From Tricholomella constricta (Eukaryota > Basidiomycota > Agaricomycetes > Agaricales > Lyophyllaceae): a DNA stretch of 64,000 bases. Within the stretch, counting starts at the first letter, position 1; the number at the start of each line of letters is the position of its first letter. The DNA lies in NCBI GenBank assembly GCA_013368375.1, contig JAACJP010000034.1, positions 1-64,000 on the forward strand, in the 5' to 3' direction. Below, piece by piece: positions 1-10,108 of the stretch. The translations under genes were made by a program, and so were the position numbers. A model generated the notes under the pieces. The model saw only the letters and a program-made list of their open reading frames with translations, was not told where the DNA came from and did no database searches.

Positions 1-2
1 AG

Positions 3-86
3 AATGCGCCCTGGACGTTCACTTGGCTAACACATACCTCGTTAGACGCGGAGATCCTCCATGATGTCACCGAGTTGGCAGCATAG
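3..86 (+). CDS. possible 3' terminal exon of a gene cut by the window edge
   Basis: An open frame runs from the left edge to a TAG at 84-86 and encodes 27 residues rich in Trp, Thr and Leu. It could be the last exon of a gene lying mainly outside the window. No family is recognised and no splice acceptor is visible, so this is a weak call. Confidence 0.2.
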   Translation, partial: NAPWTFTWLTHTSLDAEILHDVTELAA

Positions 87-1122
87 TTCAATATTCGTGA
101 GGAGCTCCAACCTCAGCCCCGGCGCACAAACCGAACAGGGCCCGTCCAGCCACTTTCGACCTCATCAGTACCCAGTCGGGCTCCACCTTCTCCGCAGGCG
201 GCTAGCTGGAGTTTGTCTCCACCGATGAGTCCTACGTATGACGACTTTCCCTCGTCGTCTGCCACTCTTGTTGCATCTTCCCCCATTCGGCCCGCACAAC
301 GTTCGAACAACACTGTCACTGGTTATGCTCTAAATGATAGGGACTTTACATGTGGTGTGCGACTCTTTATCTGGAAATCGGTCAGTTCGAATAATCATCT
401 GGTCGATTTGTTACTGAGCTGTCTACAGGATGCCCACAGCCACGTTGAGATAGCTGTCTTTCCTTGACGTGGCGATCACAGCGTCCATCTGCTGGACTTC
501 AAGGTCGAGCTCGGAGTGTACGGGGTCGAGCTCGGGAATACACTGGAACTCTACTCAGGAGGATGGCCTGAATGGCTCGAGCATCGTTGGGCGGAGCCCC
601 TCGCAGTTGATTTCGCGGAGCAAGCTTTTTTTCTGAAATACGCTACCGTAGTTTCCCCTCCCTGCTTCGATACAATATTCCATCTTTACAATACCATTCG
701 CAAGGGCAAAGCACGGGCCCACTAATTACAAATTCTCCTTACTTACAATATGTTCTTCACAAGGAAGGCTTATCCTTCTATTGTCTTTCTCCAACCTTAA
801 TTCGAGTGACGGCACAATTTGACCCTCGACGATACCTTGGCCTTGTCTCCCCCCCGGGACGGAACGAGCTACTCAATGTACGGCTTTTATCTACCTTTGC
901 ACTAAACTAATCAATAATCATCGACATTAGGCTAAAGCTGGAAATGCTGCTTTGCCCGCCGCCACAGCTTTGACCTGAGGATGGCCCTACCTTAGGATGG
1001 CCCTCCAAGCGTGGACCTCTCCACGGTTGTTGTTCGAAATGCCACAGTCAAAGCGGACTCGGGGCTAAAAAGACAGCTCTCGCAATTTCGCAGGCTTTCG
1101 CACTCCCCTCGCTATACCTGTC
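87..1122. other. intergenic stretch, no supported gene
   Basis: Only short overlapping open frames are present on both strands, the longest plus-strand one being 85 codons. None has a credible splice partner or family resemblance. The last ~150 bases probably hold the promoter of the gene starting at 1123. Confidence 0.5.
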
Positions 1123-3408
1123 ATGGAAAATCCCCCTGACCCTGCCAACTCTGGCCTTCCGCTCGACCCGCCTACGTCTACGGCAGCAGCTCCACGTCCC
1201 AATCAAGGAGCTTTCAGCAAGGAGGAGAAAGCCCTCCTGCTCTCTCACCTTCCACAGTATCAGGAGTTCGTTGACAAGCTCACTCAGAAAGCCACTGGCC
1301 CTCGAGGGACTGGGCAGGTGAAGGGCGACAAGGGGGACTGGGTCCTCCGTCTCGTATATCCTCTCTTCATCCAGCAATTCAACTCCACTGGCCCTGACGG
1401 TCCAAATCTCGAATCACTCAAACATGTAAGCTTTTTTTTCTCCGTCGGGCATTCCGTGTTTAATTATGTTATTTAGAAACTGAAGAAATGGTTCGTTAAC
1501 AACACGAATACGAACGTTGAGGTGCCGGCACCCTCGACATCCAGCAAAGCTCCACGTGCAACAAGCGCCGTCGATTTATTCGCCAAAACCAAGCAAGCCG
1601 ATATTCGAGACATGATCAATAAGGAGCGCAGTGAAACTGGCCAATCGACCAGAGAAGGCAATCTTACCCTGCACCGGAAATTCAAGCACGAACTCTTCAA
1701 TGAACTTGACGACAAGGCTCGTGCTGAATATGAGGAGGAAGCGGCGATTTTGAAGGAGAATTTGAAACGCCCCCCGAGCGCTGAGCATACATTTGCATGA
1801 GTACGGGTATCCTGACATTTGCCTTGAAGCACGGCTCATCCATCATCTATACAGTCAACAGAATTCTTTATTGCCAACGGCCACGGAGGCACTGCGTGGC
1901 ATGTGCGGCTGGAACTGGGGAGGGCATGGTGATGTCATGTTCTTCCTGCAAGGCGCCTATCGCAACAAGGCGGGTGACCTCAAGACCTTCAAGTACGTTA
2001 ACTACTGGCCATCTTCCCTCACATTCTGATGTCTTGATAGCGGCACCGTATCCAACAATGCTCAATCGGCGACTTTCGCTGATCAATGTGCCAATTTCAA
2101 AGACTTCCGCAACGAGTTTCGATGGTTCGCAGAGGGCGCATTGCCAGGTATTTCTTTTCCTGCCGTTGTTGTTGTGCGCCGGGACTGATGGACCCTTTCT
2201 GACAGTCAAGCGTCCCGAAGCGATCACTCCCATAGAGTCCGCAGTGAAGCCAGTCAAGCTCACCATCATCTTGAACGAGGATGGATACCCCATCCTGCCA
2301 TCCTTAGACCCCGAGAGTATCCCTGTCGCCAGCTGTCGCCACCTTCTGGCGGAATACATCGAAATGGCCTGGAGTAAGTCGATGATGACCACGAGCCAAT
2401 CTATTTTACTAATGAGCTTCGTTTATTGCAGAAGTCTCGAACTCAACTACAGTCCCTTGGGATGTCCTTGGTACATCGACGCGGGACTCTGTCAGACTCA
2501 CCCATTGCAACACGTTTGCCGATTTTCCGAGCCTCAATCCCAAAGTAATGAAGGCAACGGACGCTCTTCGATTGTACACGGCATTTTTCGATGCCCAAAA
2601 CCGATCCCACAACATTTTACAGTTCTCAAAGCCGATGTCGCTGTCAGACGACGACTTTGACAATGATAACAATGACAACGATGATGACAATGAGAATATT
2701 GAGACATTGCCCTCCCAACAACCCGCTCCTGCTGCCATCACACGTTCCCCTCCTCTCGCCAATTTCTCACCGCCAATACTTCGTGACAGCGCCCCTGACT
2801 CAGTGTCGACTCCTGTTCTCGCCACCCCCCCGGATACAGGTGACGGCGGAGGCGAGAACACCACCACGACCACTACTACGTCCGCCCACGCCCACGTCCC
2901 GACGATCACAAATAGCGGCGGAGACACCGATACCGCTGTGAACAGACTACAAGACACCATTTCTACACCCGAGGCCGATTCCAACGCCGAAACCTTGGAG
3001 TCTTCCGATAACACTGGAAGCGCCTTGGGGTCGGAGCGTGGAGGAAGACGTGGGCGCGGTGGAAAACGCGGCGGTGGTAGGCGTGGTGGGAAGGGTGTCG
3101 CCGCTGCTTTGAGGGGCCCGGTGGCCATAGTGAACACTAACTCTGCGCCAGTTTTCCAGCCCCCGGCAGTCTACACGCCAGCTGCAGTCGAATCTCTACC
3201 CACAGCCGTCGCCGCCGCACCCTTGACGGGTACTCCAACATTGCCCACTCCTGCATCAACTACCACTCAGCTCGAAGAAGAGCCTCGCCGCAGCAGCCGG
3301 AAGCGCAAGGCCCCCTCTACTCGGGATGTCTCGGACACGCCCATCGCGAAACAGGCTCCGGCTAAGCGTCACAACTTATCAGAGAGATGGCACTACGTGG
3401 CGGCTTGA
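1123..3408 (+). CDS. conserved-looking fungal protein of unknown function, 6 exons
   Basis: Proposed exons are 1123-1425, 1477-1794, 1862-1992, 2041-2147, 2206-2373 and 2432-3408, giving 667 residues with every phase consistent. Intron 2 has to use a GC donor (1795, GCATGA), because no GT donor keeps the frame between the two halves. The N-terminal third is charged and helical. The middle holds a Gly/Trp-rich block (CGWNWGGHGDVMFF, encoded around 1900-1945). The C-terminal half is low complexity: an Asp/Asn run near 2655-2700, an Arg/Gly-rich stretch near 3035-3100 resembling RGG-type RNA- or DNA-binding tails, and a basic segment near 3290-3350 that could be a nuclear localisation signal. 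I have a general impression that related proteins occur in other Agaricomycetes, but I know no function. A nuclear role is inference only. Confidence 0.65.
1795..1861 (+). other. probable GC-AG intron
   Basis: Exon 2 is open only in frame 1 and runs into a TGA at 1798. The next coding stretch is in frame 2. No GT lies at a usable phase before the stop, whereas TTT|GCATGA to CAACAG|AAT joins the frames exactly with a 67-nt intron. A one-base frameshift is the alternative. Confidence 0.5.
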
Positions 3409-4122
3409 AAAGATGTATGTTATATTCTGTTGAAAGTTTTGGATCGTTAACTAACTTCACAGGCTGCTTCGGCTGATTACGCTTGAAATGACTTGACAGA
3501 AGGATTTTTCAGATGATAGGTTGACTTATTTATCAGGCTGGATACGCCGACTAGATAGCTTTAACTTGTGGAATGATTGGCTTGGCTAGACTGCTTACTT
3601 GTCGTTTCATAGGCTACGTTGACTTACGGACTTGCAGTTTGAATCTCTACATTTACTTTACACTTCATAGGCTCCCTGTATTGCTTATACGCTGCTACTT
3701 GAGAAGTCTATCGTGCACAAGATGCTCCGTACACTAGTCTCTTCCCCGACTTATTGGTGAGTAGGCTTCGCTAGACTGGCTTAGGCTGTCTAGACTTGCT
3801 GACTATGTGGGCCAGCTTCAGGTTTACAAATGCCCTTGAAGCTTAAGGTGTCGGCTGAGTCTAGTAAATGTCAACTTCTAAGCATTGGCTGAGCGTACGA
3901 ACTGAGGTCCCCGAAGGGGAAGGAAGGAGTCCCGAGATGGGGGCCACTTGGCCTGCCAGGGAAAATTACTTACTAACTTCTCTCCTGCAGTTACCGTTTC
4001 CAGCGGTCCGCCTACTCGTGCAAAACCCCCTCGGGGGCCGAGCACATTGTTGCCGAACAAAACCACAGACAAAAGAATGTAGGACCGGAACAGGTACACC
4101 TCACAAGTCAGGGCGAGGTGTC
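3409..4122. other. gene-free stretch with degenerate short repeats
   Basis: No coding signal is seen. Between about 3460 and 3810 a loosely repeated module recurs four or five times, each copy starting with an AGGCT word followed by a TACGC or GACTTG word, at 60-90 base spacing. It may be a worn tandem array. The rest (3860-4122) contains short unrelated frames only. Confidence 0.35.
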
Positions 4123-4151
4123 TACATCAGGAAAACTACAAGCACTTTCAC
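4123..4151 (+). repeat. left terminal inverted repeat
   Basis: Starts TACATCAGGAAAACTACA; pairs with 5611-5639 in inverted orientation at 25/29 positions by eye. Confidence 0.6.
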
Positions 4152-5610
4152 TTTCAGCACTTTCCCTTTTCGATGCTTGTCCTTTCACTTTCTGGCCCTT
4201 ACCCTTTTAGAAACCCCTTCTACATCACTTACATCACCTTTCAAGTCACTATTGAAAAGAGAGAACACTTTCATAAAAATGCAGAATCTAATTTTTCAGA
4301 TACTCAGTTAGGATCCCCTATGAAGGCCACAGATTCAACCAAGTGGGCATATATTGGTATACAAGTTGGGCTTTTGAGTTTCGACGGTTCGGGGGACGTC
4401 TTCAGAAATGGCTAAGTTCATTCAAACTCCGCCTGAATCATGCCACGTCAGCAGTTTCCCCTTTTGATCCTGTCCCAACGTTCGACTCCAATGTCCGAAC
4501 ACCCACTGAATTCGTCTGCCCAATGTCTGCACCCTCACCACTGCCTGATGTCCAGAGAAACATCCAACACCAATTTCTGCCTTGCCCCTTGAGCTTGATA
4601 GCCCGTTCTGTGGGCGTCCTTGTTGAAATGCTGCCTGTTGTATCTTCAGGAATATGTGTGCGTCGGGTGACCTTGACGAAGCCCTCTCTAGGCTCCGCTT
4701 ACCTGAACTCCGTCTTTCGAGGCCCATGGCTATGAACCTCCCTCCTCTGTGCCGCCCTTCCACAAAGGCACCTCCCGTTCCTGATGTCCAGCTCGTCGCC
4801 TGCCTCTGGTGCGTTTTCATGTTTCCGCCTCCGATCTCACCCACTCACTCACTGACAGCGCAAGTCACATCCCCCGCACCATCACGACCCCAACACCCCC
4901 CGACACCCCCACCCGCTCATGTACACGCACCCTCTCCCGCACCCCTGTTCATCTTGAACACCCCGCGCCATGTAGGAGACGACACGGCCTCCCGCACAGT
5001 CATGCACATCGTCAACCGCATCATCGACGGCGGGGGTGAAGATGGGGCCGCGCAAGCGCAGTCACAAATGCAGATGCTCAAACACGCGCATACCGGGTCC
5101 TCTGTACGTCCCTCCCCCCCCCCCCCCCTTCCCTCCGGCATGCTCAGCTATTCTATGCAGAACAAGAGATGGCAATAGTGCATCTCTCTATCAGGGTATG
5201 TTCATTCAATTCATTCATGTGTTCTACACTGATGCTGTGATGGCTCGCTCCCATTTCGCACTCATGTTCGATGTTCTGAGGGGTCTCGCTGGATATCACC
5301 AGAAATTATTGTACTTTTCCAGTACTTGTATTCGAGTACATCTTCCATATCAAACACCATATGTAATCAGTAGTCACCATTATACATTATATTTTTGATC
5401 TAAATGCACCGTGCGCATGGAGCCCTCTTTTCGTGCCCTATTGCATCACTTTGGTGACCCTTTGTAGGCCCTTACTTGGCCCTTGCACATCTTTTGAAAG
5501 TGAAATCACCTTTTGAAAGAGTGGGGACCTTCTTTCAAAAGGGTCGGACACTTCCTCACTTTCGACACTTTTTACCCTTATAGATTGACCAAAAGTGTCG
5601 ATAAGGGACC

Positions 5611-5639
5611 GTAAAAGTGAGTGTAATTTTCCTGATGTA
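5611..5639 (-). repeat. right terminal inverted repeat
   Basis: Reads TACATCAGGAAAATTACA on the minus strand, the partner of 4123-4151. Confidence 0.6.
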
Positions 5640-5867
5640 AAACGGGGCTTTATGTGGGTCCCGGACCTTTGGGGGGCGACGAGCATGGCCCGTCAAAGCG
5701 TGCATTCACTAGCTCAGCAGGTGCAGGAATAAAGGTGGCGAGGGGGCCCCGATTTATTATTTTGTATTTAGGATAGTAAGGACCGACATAGGCTTCGCCC
5801 AGCGGTCAATAAACAGGGATTTAAAAAAAAAAAACAAAAAAAAAAAAAACTCCTGCAGAAGAACTAG

Positions 5868-5954
5868 GAGACCCACCACCACCATCACTCACTGTCGCAG
5901 ACATAGTGAGTATGATCACCACTATCTTACGCTCGTTCGCTTAGAATCGTGTAG
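5868..5954 (+). promoter_or_regulatory. conserved upstream / 5' UTR block of duplicated gene, copy 1
   Basis: The 85 bases before the start codon resemble those before copy 2 (12300-12388): both carry GAGACCCACCA, CTGTCGCAGAC, ATCACCACT and TCTTACGCT in the same order. A GTGAGT at 5906 and a TTAG/GTAG just before the ATG suggest a 5' UTR intron ending almost at the start codon. A poly-A tract (5821-5849) lies just upstream. Confidence 0.45.
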
Positions 5955-6575
5955 ATGTCAAACGAGATATTCGTCGCTGGCTACTACATGGACTTCGCGA
6001 ACACGCATGCGGCGATGGACAGGCTTGGCATTGACGACCGCGGCGTCGAAGACTATCGCCTCGAGTTGCCTCTCAGGAACTGGCTGGCCGAGAACAACAG
6101 ATTGAACGTCCTGCCAGGTGCCATTCCGTATCCACTGGGAGGACACAAGTCGACTGGTATGCTCTTCATGACCCAGTTCATCGAAGGGTATTGTAACAAG
6201 AACCGAGACCCCCTACCGGATGTCCACGAACAGCCGAGAGACAGAACAGTGAAGGAGTGGCTCGTGACCGAGGCTGGCGTGCCGGAATCGAATCTGGTGT
6301 GGGTAGCGATGTGGGATTTCACTTCATTGACGCTCAGTGGGGTTATCCCCAGGCGAAACAACTTTCACGGCCCCCGGATTGAAAGGATTGCGACAAGTGA
6401 GGAATTGCGTGCGAGGGCTGAATATATGAGAGGTGGGGGGAAAATCATCGACATGTCAGCCTTTTTGAAGATGTATTACGAGGAAAAGGAAAGGGAAAAG
6501 GAAAAGGAAAAGGAAAAGGAAAAGGAAAAGGAAGAGGCGGCAGGCACAGAAGTAGATGCAGTCGGCTCATCTTAG
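5955..6575 (+). CDS. undescribed ~206-residue protein, duplicated-gene copy 1
   Basis: A single uninterrupted frame. It is clearly paralogous to the product of 12389-13024. Both start with an (I/V)FVAGY(Y/F) segment and share RNWLAEN/QNWLAEN, PLP(D/N)VHE, VKEWLV, EAGVPES and a (R/K)RNN segment. Copy 1 ends in a run of Lys-Glu repeats (about residues 176-193) coded by an AAGGAAAAGGAAA microsatellite, followed by a short acidic tail. There is no signal peptide or membrane segment. I do not recognise the family. The repeat-built charged tail is probably variable between strains. Coding is supported by conservation with the paralog over about 150 residues. Confidence 0.7.
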   Translation: MSNEIFVAGYYMDFANTHAAMDRLGIDDRGVEDYRLELPLRNWLAENNRLNVLPGAIPYPLGGHKSTGMLFMTQFIEGYCNKNRDPLPDVHEQPRDRTVKEWLVTEAGVPESNLVWVAMWDFTSLTLSGVIPRRNNFHGPRIERIATSEELRARAEYMRGGGKIIDMSAFLKMYYEEKEREKEKEKEKEKEKEEAAGTEVDAVGSS

Positions 6576-7013
6576 GAATTCTAGCCAAGTCTTGGCTCCA
6601 ACTTGAACGGTCGCAAATGTTTGTCTGTAAAACCACCCACTGACATTGAGCCCACATTTCGCTCCTACGCTATGTTGCATCAAGTTATTGACCTTCTGAC
6701 ATTATCATGTCCAATGGCTACGGTGCGGTAATAAAAAGATGATCTTAGCAACTGACAGTGGCTGGTGGTTATCTCTTGATGGATTAGCAACCGAGTCGAA
6801 AACATCAACGCTGACGCGTTTCGCAGGAAATCATATCTCCATGCTTTATGAATCCGAGTGGACTTAGACTTTTAAGGAGGCATAAGGAAGGTATGCCTCA
6901 CGGATCAACCACGGTTGAATGTCTAGTGACGAACATTTCTCCTTTCCATGTGACCGCACCTTCTTCAAGACGCTTCGCGCCATGGGACTCGCACTATACA
7001 CGTACTCGCAACC
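6576..7013. other. intergenic, 3' and 5' flanks
   Basis: No supported gene. It holds the 3' flank of the upstream gene and the presumed promoter of the phosphatase gene at 7014. Confidence 0.5.
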
Positions 7014-8375
7014 ATGGCTTATGGCGCCCTTTCTCTCAACTATACTGCCTCAATTCCACTTCCGCTTCACAAAACTGGTATTCGTTCCTACGCCGTAAGT
7101 GGCAAACAAGGAGGATCTCAGCGCTGGCCAATTTTCCGACTATCTTCTAGACAGTCTCCGGCTTCTTCGCGCAAGACAATCTCACGGCGACTGGGATCCC
7201 TGCTGTGAGCTTTGCCCTTACTTTACTCCTAAGAAGAATTCGCAAATGCTATGTCTACAATCAGATCCCGCCATACTTTGGACTTCTTGACGACTCCTCG
7301 GACCGATGGAGCAAATTCTTCGCTCATATTCATAGCCTCAACAAGAGGGCGGATTCATACACGTCGTACAAAGTCTTCTTTTTAGGCAGGCATGGCCAAG
7401 GTTTCCGTGGGTCCAATGTCTGCAGGGCCCACTGCTGAGCACGCTTTAAAAAACGAAAAACGACAGATAACGTCGCTGAAGCGAAATACGGCACTCCTGC
7501 CTGGGACGAGTGAGTGCTCAAACCGACTTCTTTTTGTTCGCGTTATTCTATCTTTTGATAGGTACTGGTCAAAGCTCAACGGGGACGGCGACCTGGTTTG
7601 GGGCCGTGAGTGATCTCGTAGTAGCTTACTTGCCCGAACAAAGAATAACGCAACGCCCCTCCCAGCCGACGCCGAACTCACGGATCTGGGCAAGTCCCAG
7701 GCCACTTCCGCCCACGAAGCGTGGAAGAACGAATTGGCGGCGGGGATCCCCCTTCCTGGAAAGTTCTACGTTAGCCCGTTGACGCGTGCCCTGCAGACCC
7801 TCGAAATCACAATCAATGGTCTCCTGTTGAAGCATAATCAAAAGCCCACCGTTTTGGAGGTACGTACCTATGTCCACCACTCCAATTGATCTTTCGGTGT
7901 AACGCGTTTAATAGAATTGTCGCGAGGTCTACGGTGTCCATACGTGCGACGAACGAAGAACCCGATCTTACATCCAAACGACGTTCCCCCAGTTTCGCAT
8001 AGAGCGTGGTTTTACGGCGGAGGATCTCCTCTGGGAAGCTGATGTTCGCGAATCTGACGCACATGTTGCTGGACGAGCCAAACAAGTCCTTGATTTGGTC
8101 TTCGAGAACGATAAGGAGATCTGTAAGTACCGGGTTTCTCGTCTGCAGCACGTCAGGATCAGCATTGACTTGGACTATCGTGTAGTTATTGCTGTGACGG
8201 GACATGGAGGTATTATAGGTGGATTTATGGCATCGGTGGGACGTCCGAGCTATAGTTTACCAACCGGAGGCGAGTCCATATTGCTAAACTATTCATCCTC
8301 TGGATTTGACAATATCCCAACCTAGGGGTTCTACCTGTCGTCGTGAAATCGGTCGTTTCACCACAAAGCCATTGA
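7014..8375 (+). CDS. PMU1-like histidine phosphatase (phosphoglycerate mutase superfamily)
   Basis: Proposed exons are 7014-7094, 7151-7204, 7265-7406, 7467-7509, 7562-7605, 7666-7859, 7915-8122, 8186-8269 and 8326-8375, all in phase, giving 299 residues. The catalytic RHGQGFHNVAE motif is rebuilt across intron 3 and carries the nucleophilic His. Further family landmarks are DAELTDLG, the SPLTRALQT block, a TCDERR segment and the second catalytic His in VTGHGG. The ending VLPVVVK is reached only if the last intron uses a GC donor (GCGAGT at 8270). Enzymes of this branch are small cytosolic phosphatases related to yeast Pmu1, of uncertain substrate. No signal peptide is seen. The family is secure; the substrate is unknown. 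Confidence 0.88.
8270..8325 (+). other. GC-AG intron in the phosphatase gene
   Basis: Reading ACC GGA G|GCGAGT ... CCTAG|GG GTT gives the family-typical TGG-V-(I/L)-P ending. The only GT alternative nearby gives a frame that stops after a few unrelated residues. Confidence 0.65.
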
Positions 8376-8794
8376 ACAGAGACGAGGCGAGGTGTAAATA
8401 TAGGAAAAACTTAAACAAGAACTCTGCCTCCAGGACACCCAGTTAGCGTGAAGCTCGCCCTCAGAAGGCGCCACTTCGGCTTGCATGTCAGAGAAGAAAC
8501 GGGGCAGCTTAAAAAAGCAGCTGCCACTTGAGCGGACGCAAATCTTTAGTCAGAAATTGCGATGGCGTCAACGTCCTGATTATCTCAAATTTAGGAATGA
8601 ACGATAAGCTACCTCCCAGATCTCTTTCTGTCGGTCAGAAAAATACACGAAAGCATCGTGCGAGCTTCTGGAGGTATGTGCCGTGTACTCTGGACACACG
8701 AAACACGCCTATCATGCGCATCCTCATTATCGAATATCACTTACAGTAACTTCGGTCCCCGGTTCGCAAAACCAATATAACTGCCATCCCATAT
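8376..8794. other. convergent intergenic region
   Basis: Lies between the ends of two converging genes. Near 8392-8415 there is a GGCGAGGTGT...AGGAAAAACT stretch reminiscent of the sequence around the left end of the 4123-5639 element. Nothing else recognisable. Confidence 0.4.
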
Positions 8795-10108
8795 CTAAGT
8801 TAATTTCGCTACGAGCTCCCCCAGCTCCGTTGTATCAAGCCCCCACCTCTCCACCAGCACCTTCTCATCCTCCTTCGATCTTTCACCCGCAATCCACGCC
8901 CTCAGCTCCGTCCTCTCCTTTTCTGGCAGTGGCGCCTTACACAACACGGTATACGTGTGCAGCAGTCTACAACTCCATCAGTAAAAAGTAACAAAACCTC
9001 AAGACAATACCAGTAAAAGCAACATACCGCACGCCAGTCTCCTCAAACGCCACATCGGGCTCGATGATGTCGCCGTCCTCTCCATAAGGCAATGGGCTCG
9101 TCAGCGCCTGAACTACCGCCTCTAGGATCTGCGCCTGCAGTGCAGACACCGTAAGCTCCGAAGTGGATGCACGCGCAGGATTGTTTATGTACACGGCGTG
9201 CGAGTTGTCATGCACGGGCTCTGAGGCGTCCGCGGTGTGCCCACGGAGGTTCGCGGGGTGGGTGGAAGCGGACGAGAACGAGGACGAGGACGACGGAGAG
9301 GGTGTGGTAGGGAGGAGGAGGGCGTTGAGGAGGAATATCGTCTTTCTGCGGACAGTGATTTCGGGGTCGGCGAGTGCGTCGCGGAGGCGTGCCCAGCCGT
9401 CGACGTTGGGGTCATCGAGCGCGCGGACGGCGGGGGCGTTGTGTTTGAGCAGACCGGAGAGGGCGTAGATTGCTTTTGAGCGTGTTTGTAGTGTGGAAGA
9501 GGGTGAGGGCGTGAGGAAGGAGATAAGAGTTGGGAGGGGGTTTAATGCGAGATACTAGAAACGCAAGTATGTATAAGGTGTTAGCGGACGAGATCGGGGC
9601 AGACGTACGGCGTCCTGTGCGGATGGGTTGTTCTGCATTGCGGTGCCGATCACCCACAAGGTCTGCATTTTTATTTCGAGCGTTGAGGCTGATGCGGTGA
9701 GCAGTGCGTGTAGGGGCTCCCAGAGGTTCATTTTTACGAGATCTGCATAGATTCGAATCGTATCAACAACAAAGACTTTTCTTCATATGGAGTTTGGGCT
9801 CACCGTTCGCGTTATCAATGTGCTCGATTAGCTACAAGTCACTACGCATAAAGATCGAATCCAGCTAGCTTTCGAGGATTGGAACGTACCATCTCGAGAT
9901 GATCCAGCGCAGCCACGCGCTCGTCCTCGCTCTTCATAGCATCGGCCGCCACAGCCATGTCCTCCTTCATAAGCTCCGCGTCTGGGCGTCCGAGGATCAT
10001 ATCGATGATCCCAGGGTCCAGCTTCTTCTGTGCAGTGGGCGGGGACGCACTCGGGGCGCCACCTTGGGGCGACGAGTTCTCGATTGACCAGCGAAGCAGG
10101 GACTGCAT
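8795..10108 (-). CDS. FES1: Hsp70 nucleotide exchange factor Fes1/HspBP1
   Basis: Five exons (10108-9890, 9831-9804, 9742-9609, 9554-9028, 8966-8795) encode 359 residues in consistent phase. The N-terminus starts MQSLLRWSIENS, the hallmark of fungal Fes1, followed by a Pro/Ala-rich linker and the DP.IID segment. The body consists of armadillo-like helical repeats (LWEPLHALL, MQTLWVIGTA, QTRSKAIYALSGLLKHN). Fes1 releases ADP from cytosolic Hsp70 and helps deliver misfolded proteins for degradation. A 28-nt second exon is typical of intron-rich basidiomycete genes. A Ser-rich insertion (about 9290-9330) looks lineage-specific. Confidence in identity is high. Confidence 0.92.

Larger units (their letters stand above)
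4123..5639. mobile_element. non-autonomous DNA element with terminal inverted repeats
   Basis: The two ends are inverted repeats: 29 bases from 4123 match the reverse complement of 5611-5639 at 25 of 29 positions, beginning TACATCAGGAAAA in both. Just inside both ends lie several short CACTTT / AAAGTG words (about 4142-4250 and 5500-5620), the kind of subterminal repeat seen in DNA transposons. The 1.5 kb interior has no recognisable transposase. Its only longish frame (4654-5178, Pro-rich) looks accidental. No clear target-site duplication was found, so the superfamily is undetermined. Confidence 0.55.

Noticed and set aside
4422..4844. A 140-codon minus-strand frame inside the inverted-repeat element
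   Set aside because: No motif, overlapped by equally long frames on the other strand, no splice partner. Not a convincing transposase.
8967..9657. Plus-strand frames opposite FES1
   Set aside because: Shadows of the FES1 exons; composition mirrors the minus-strand coding sequence.
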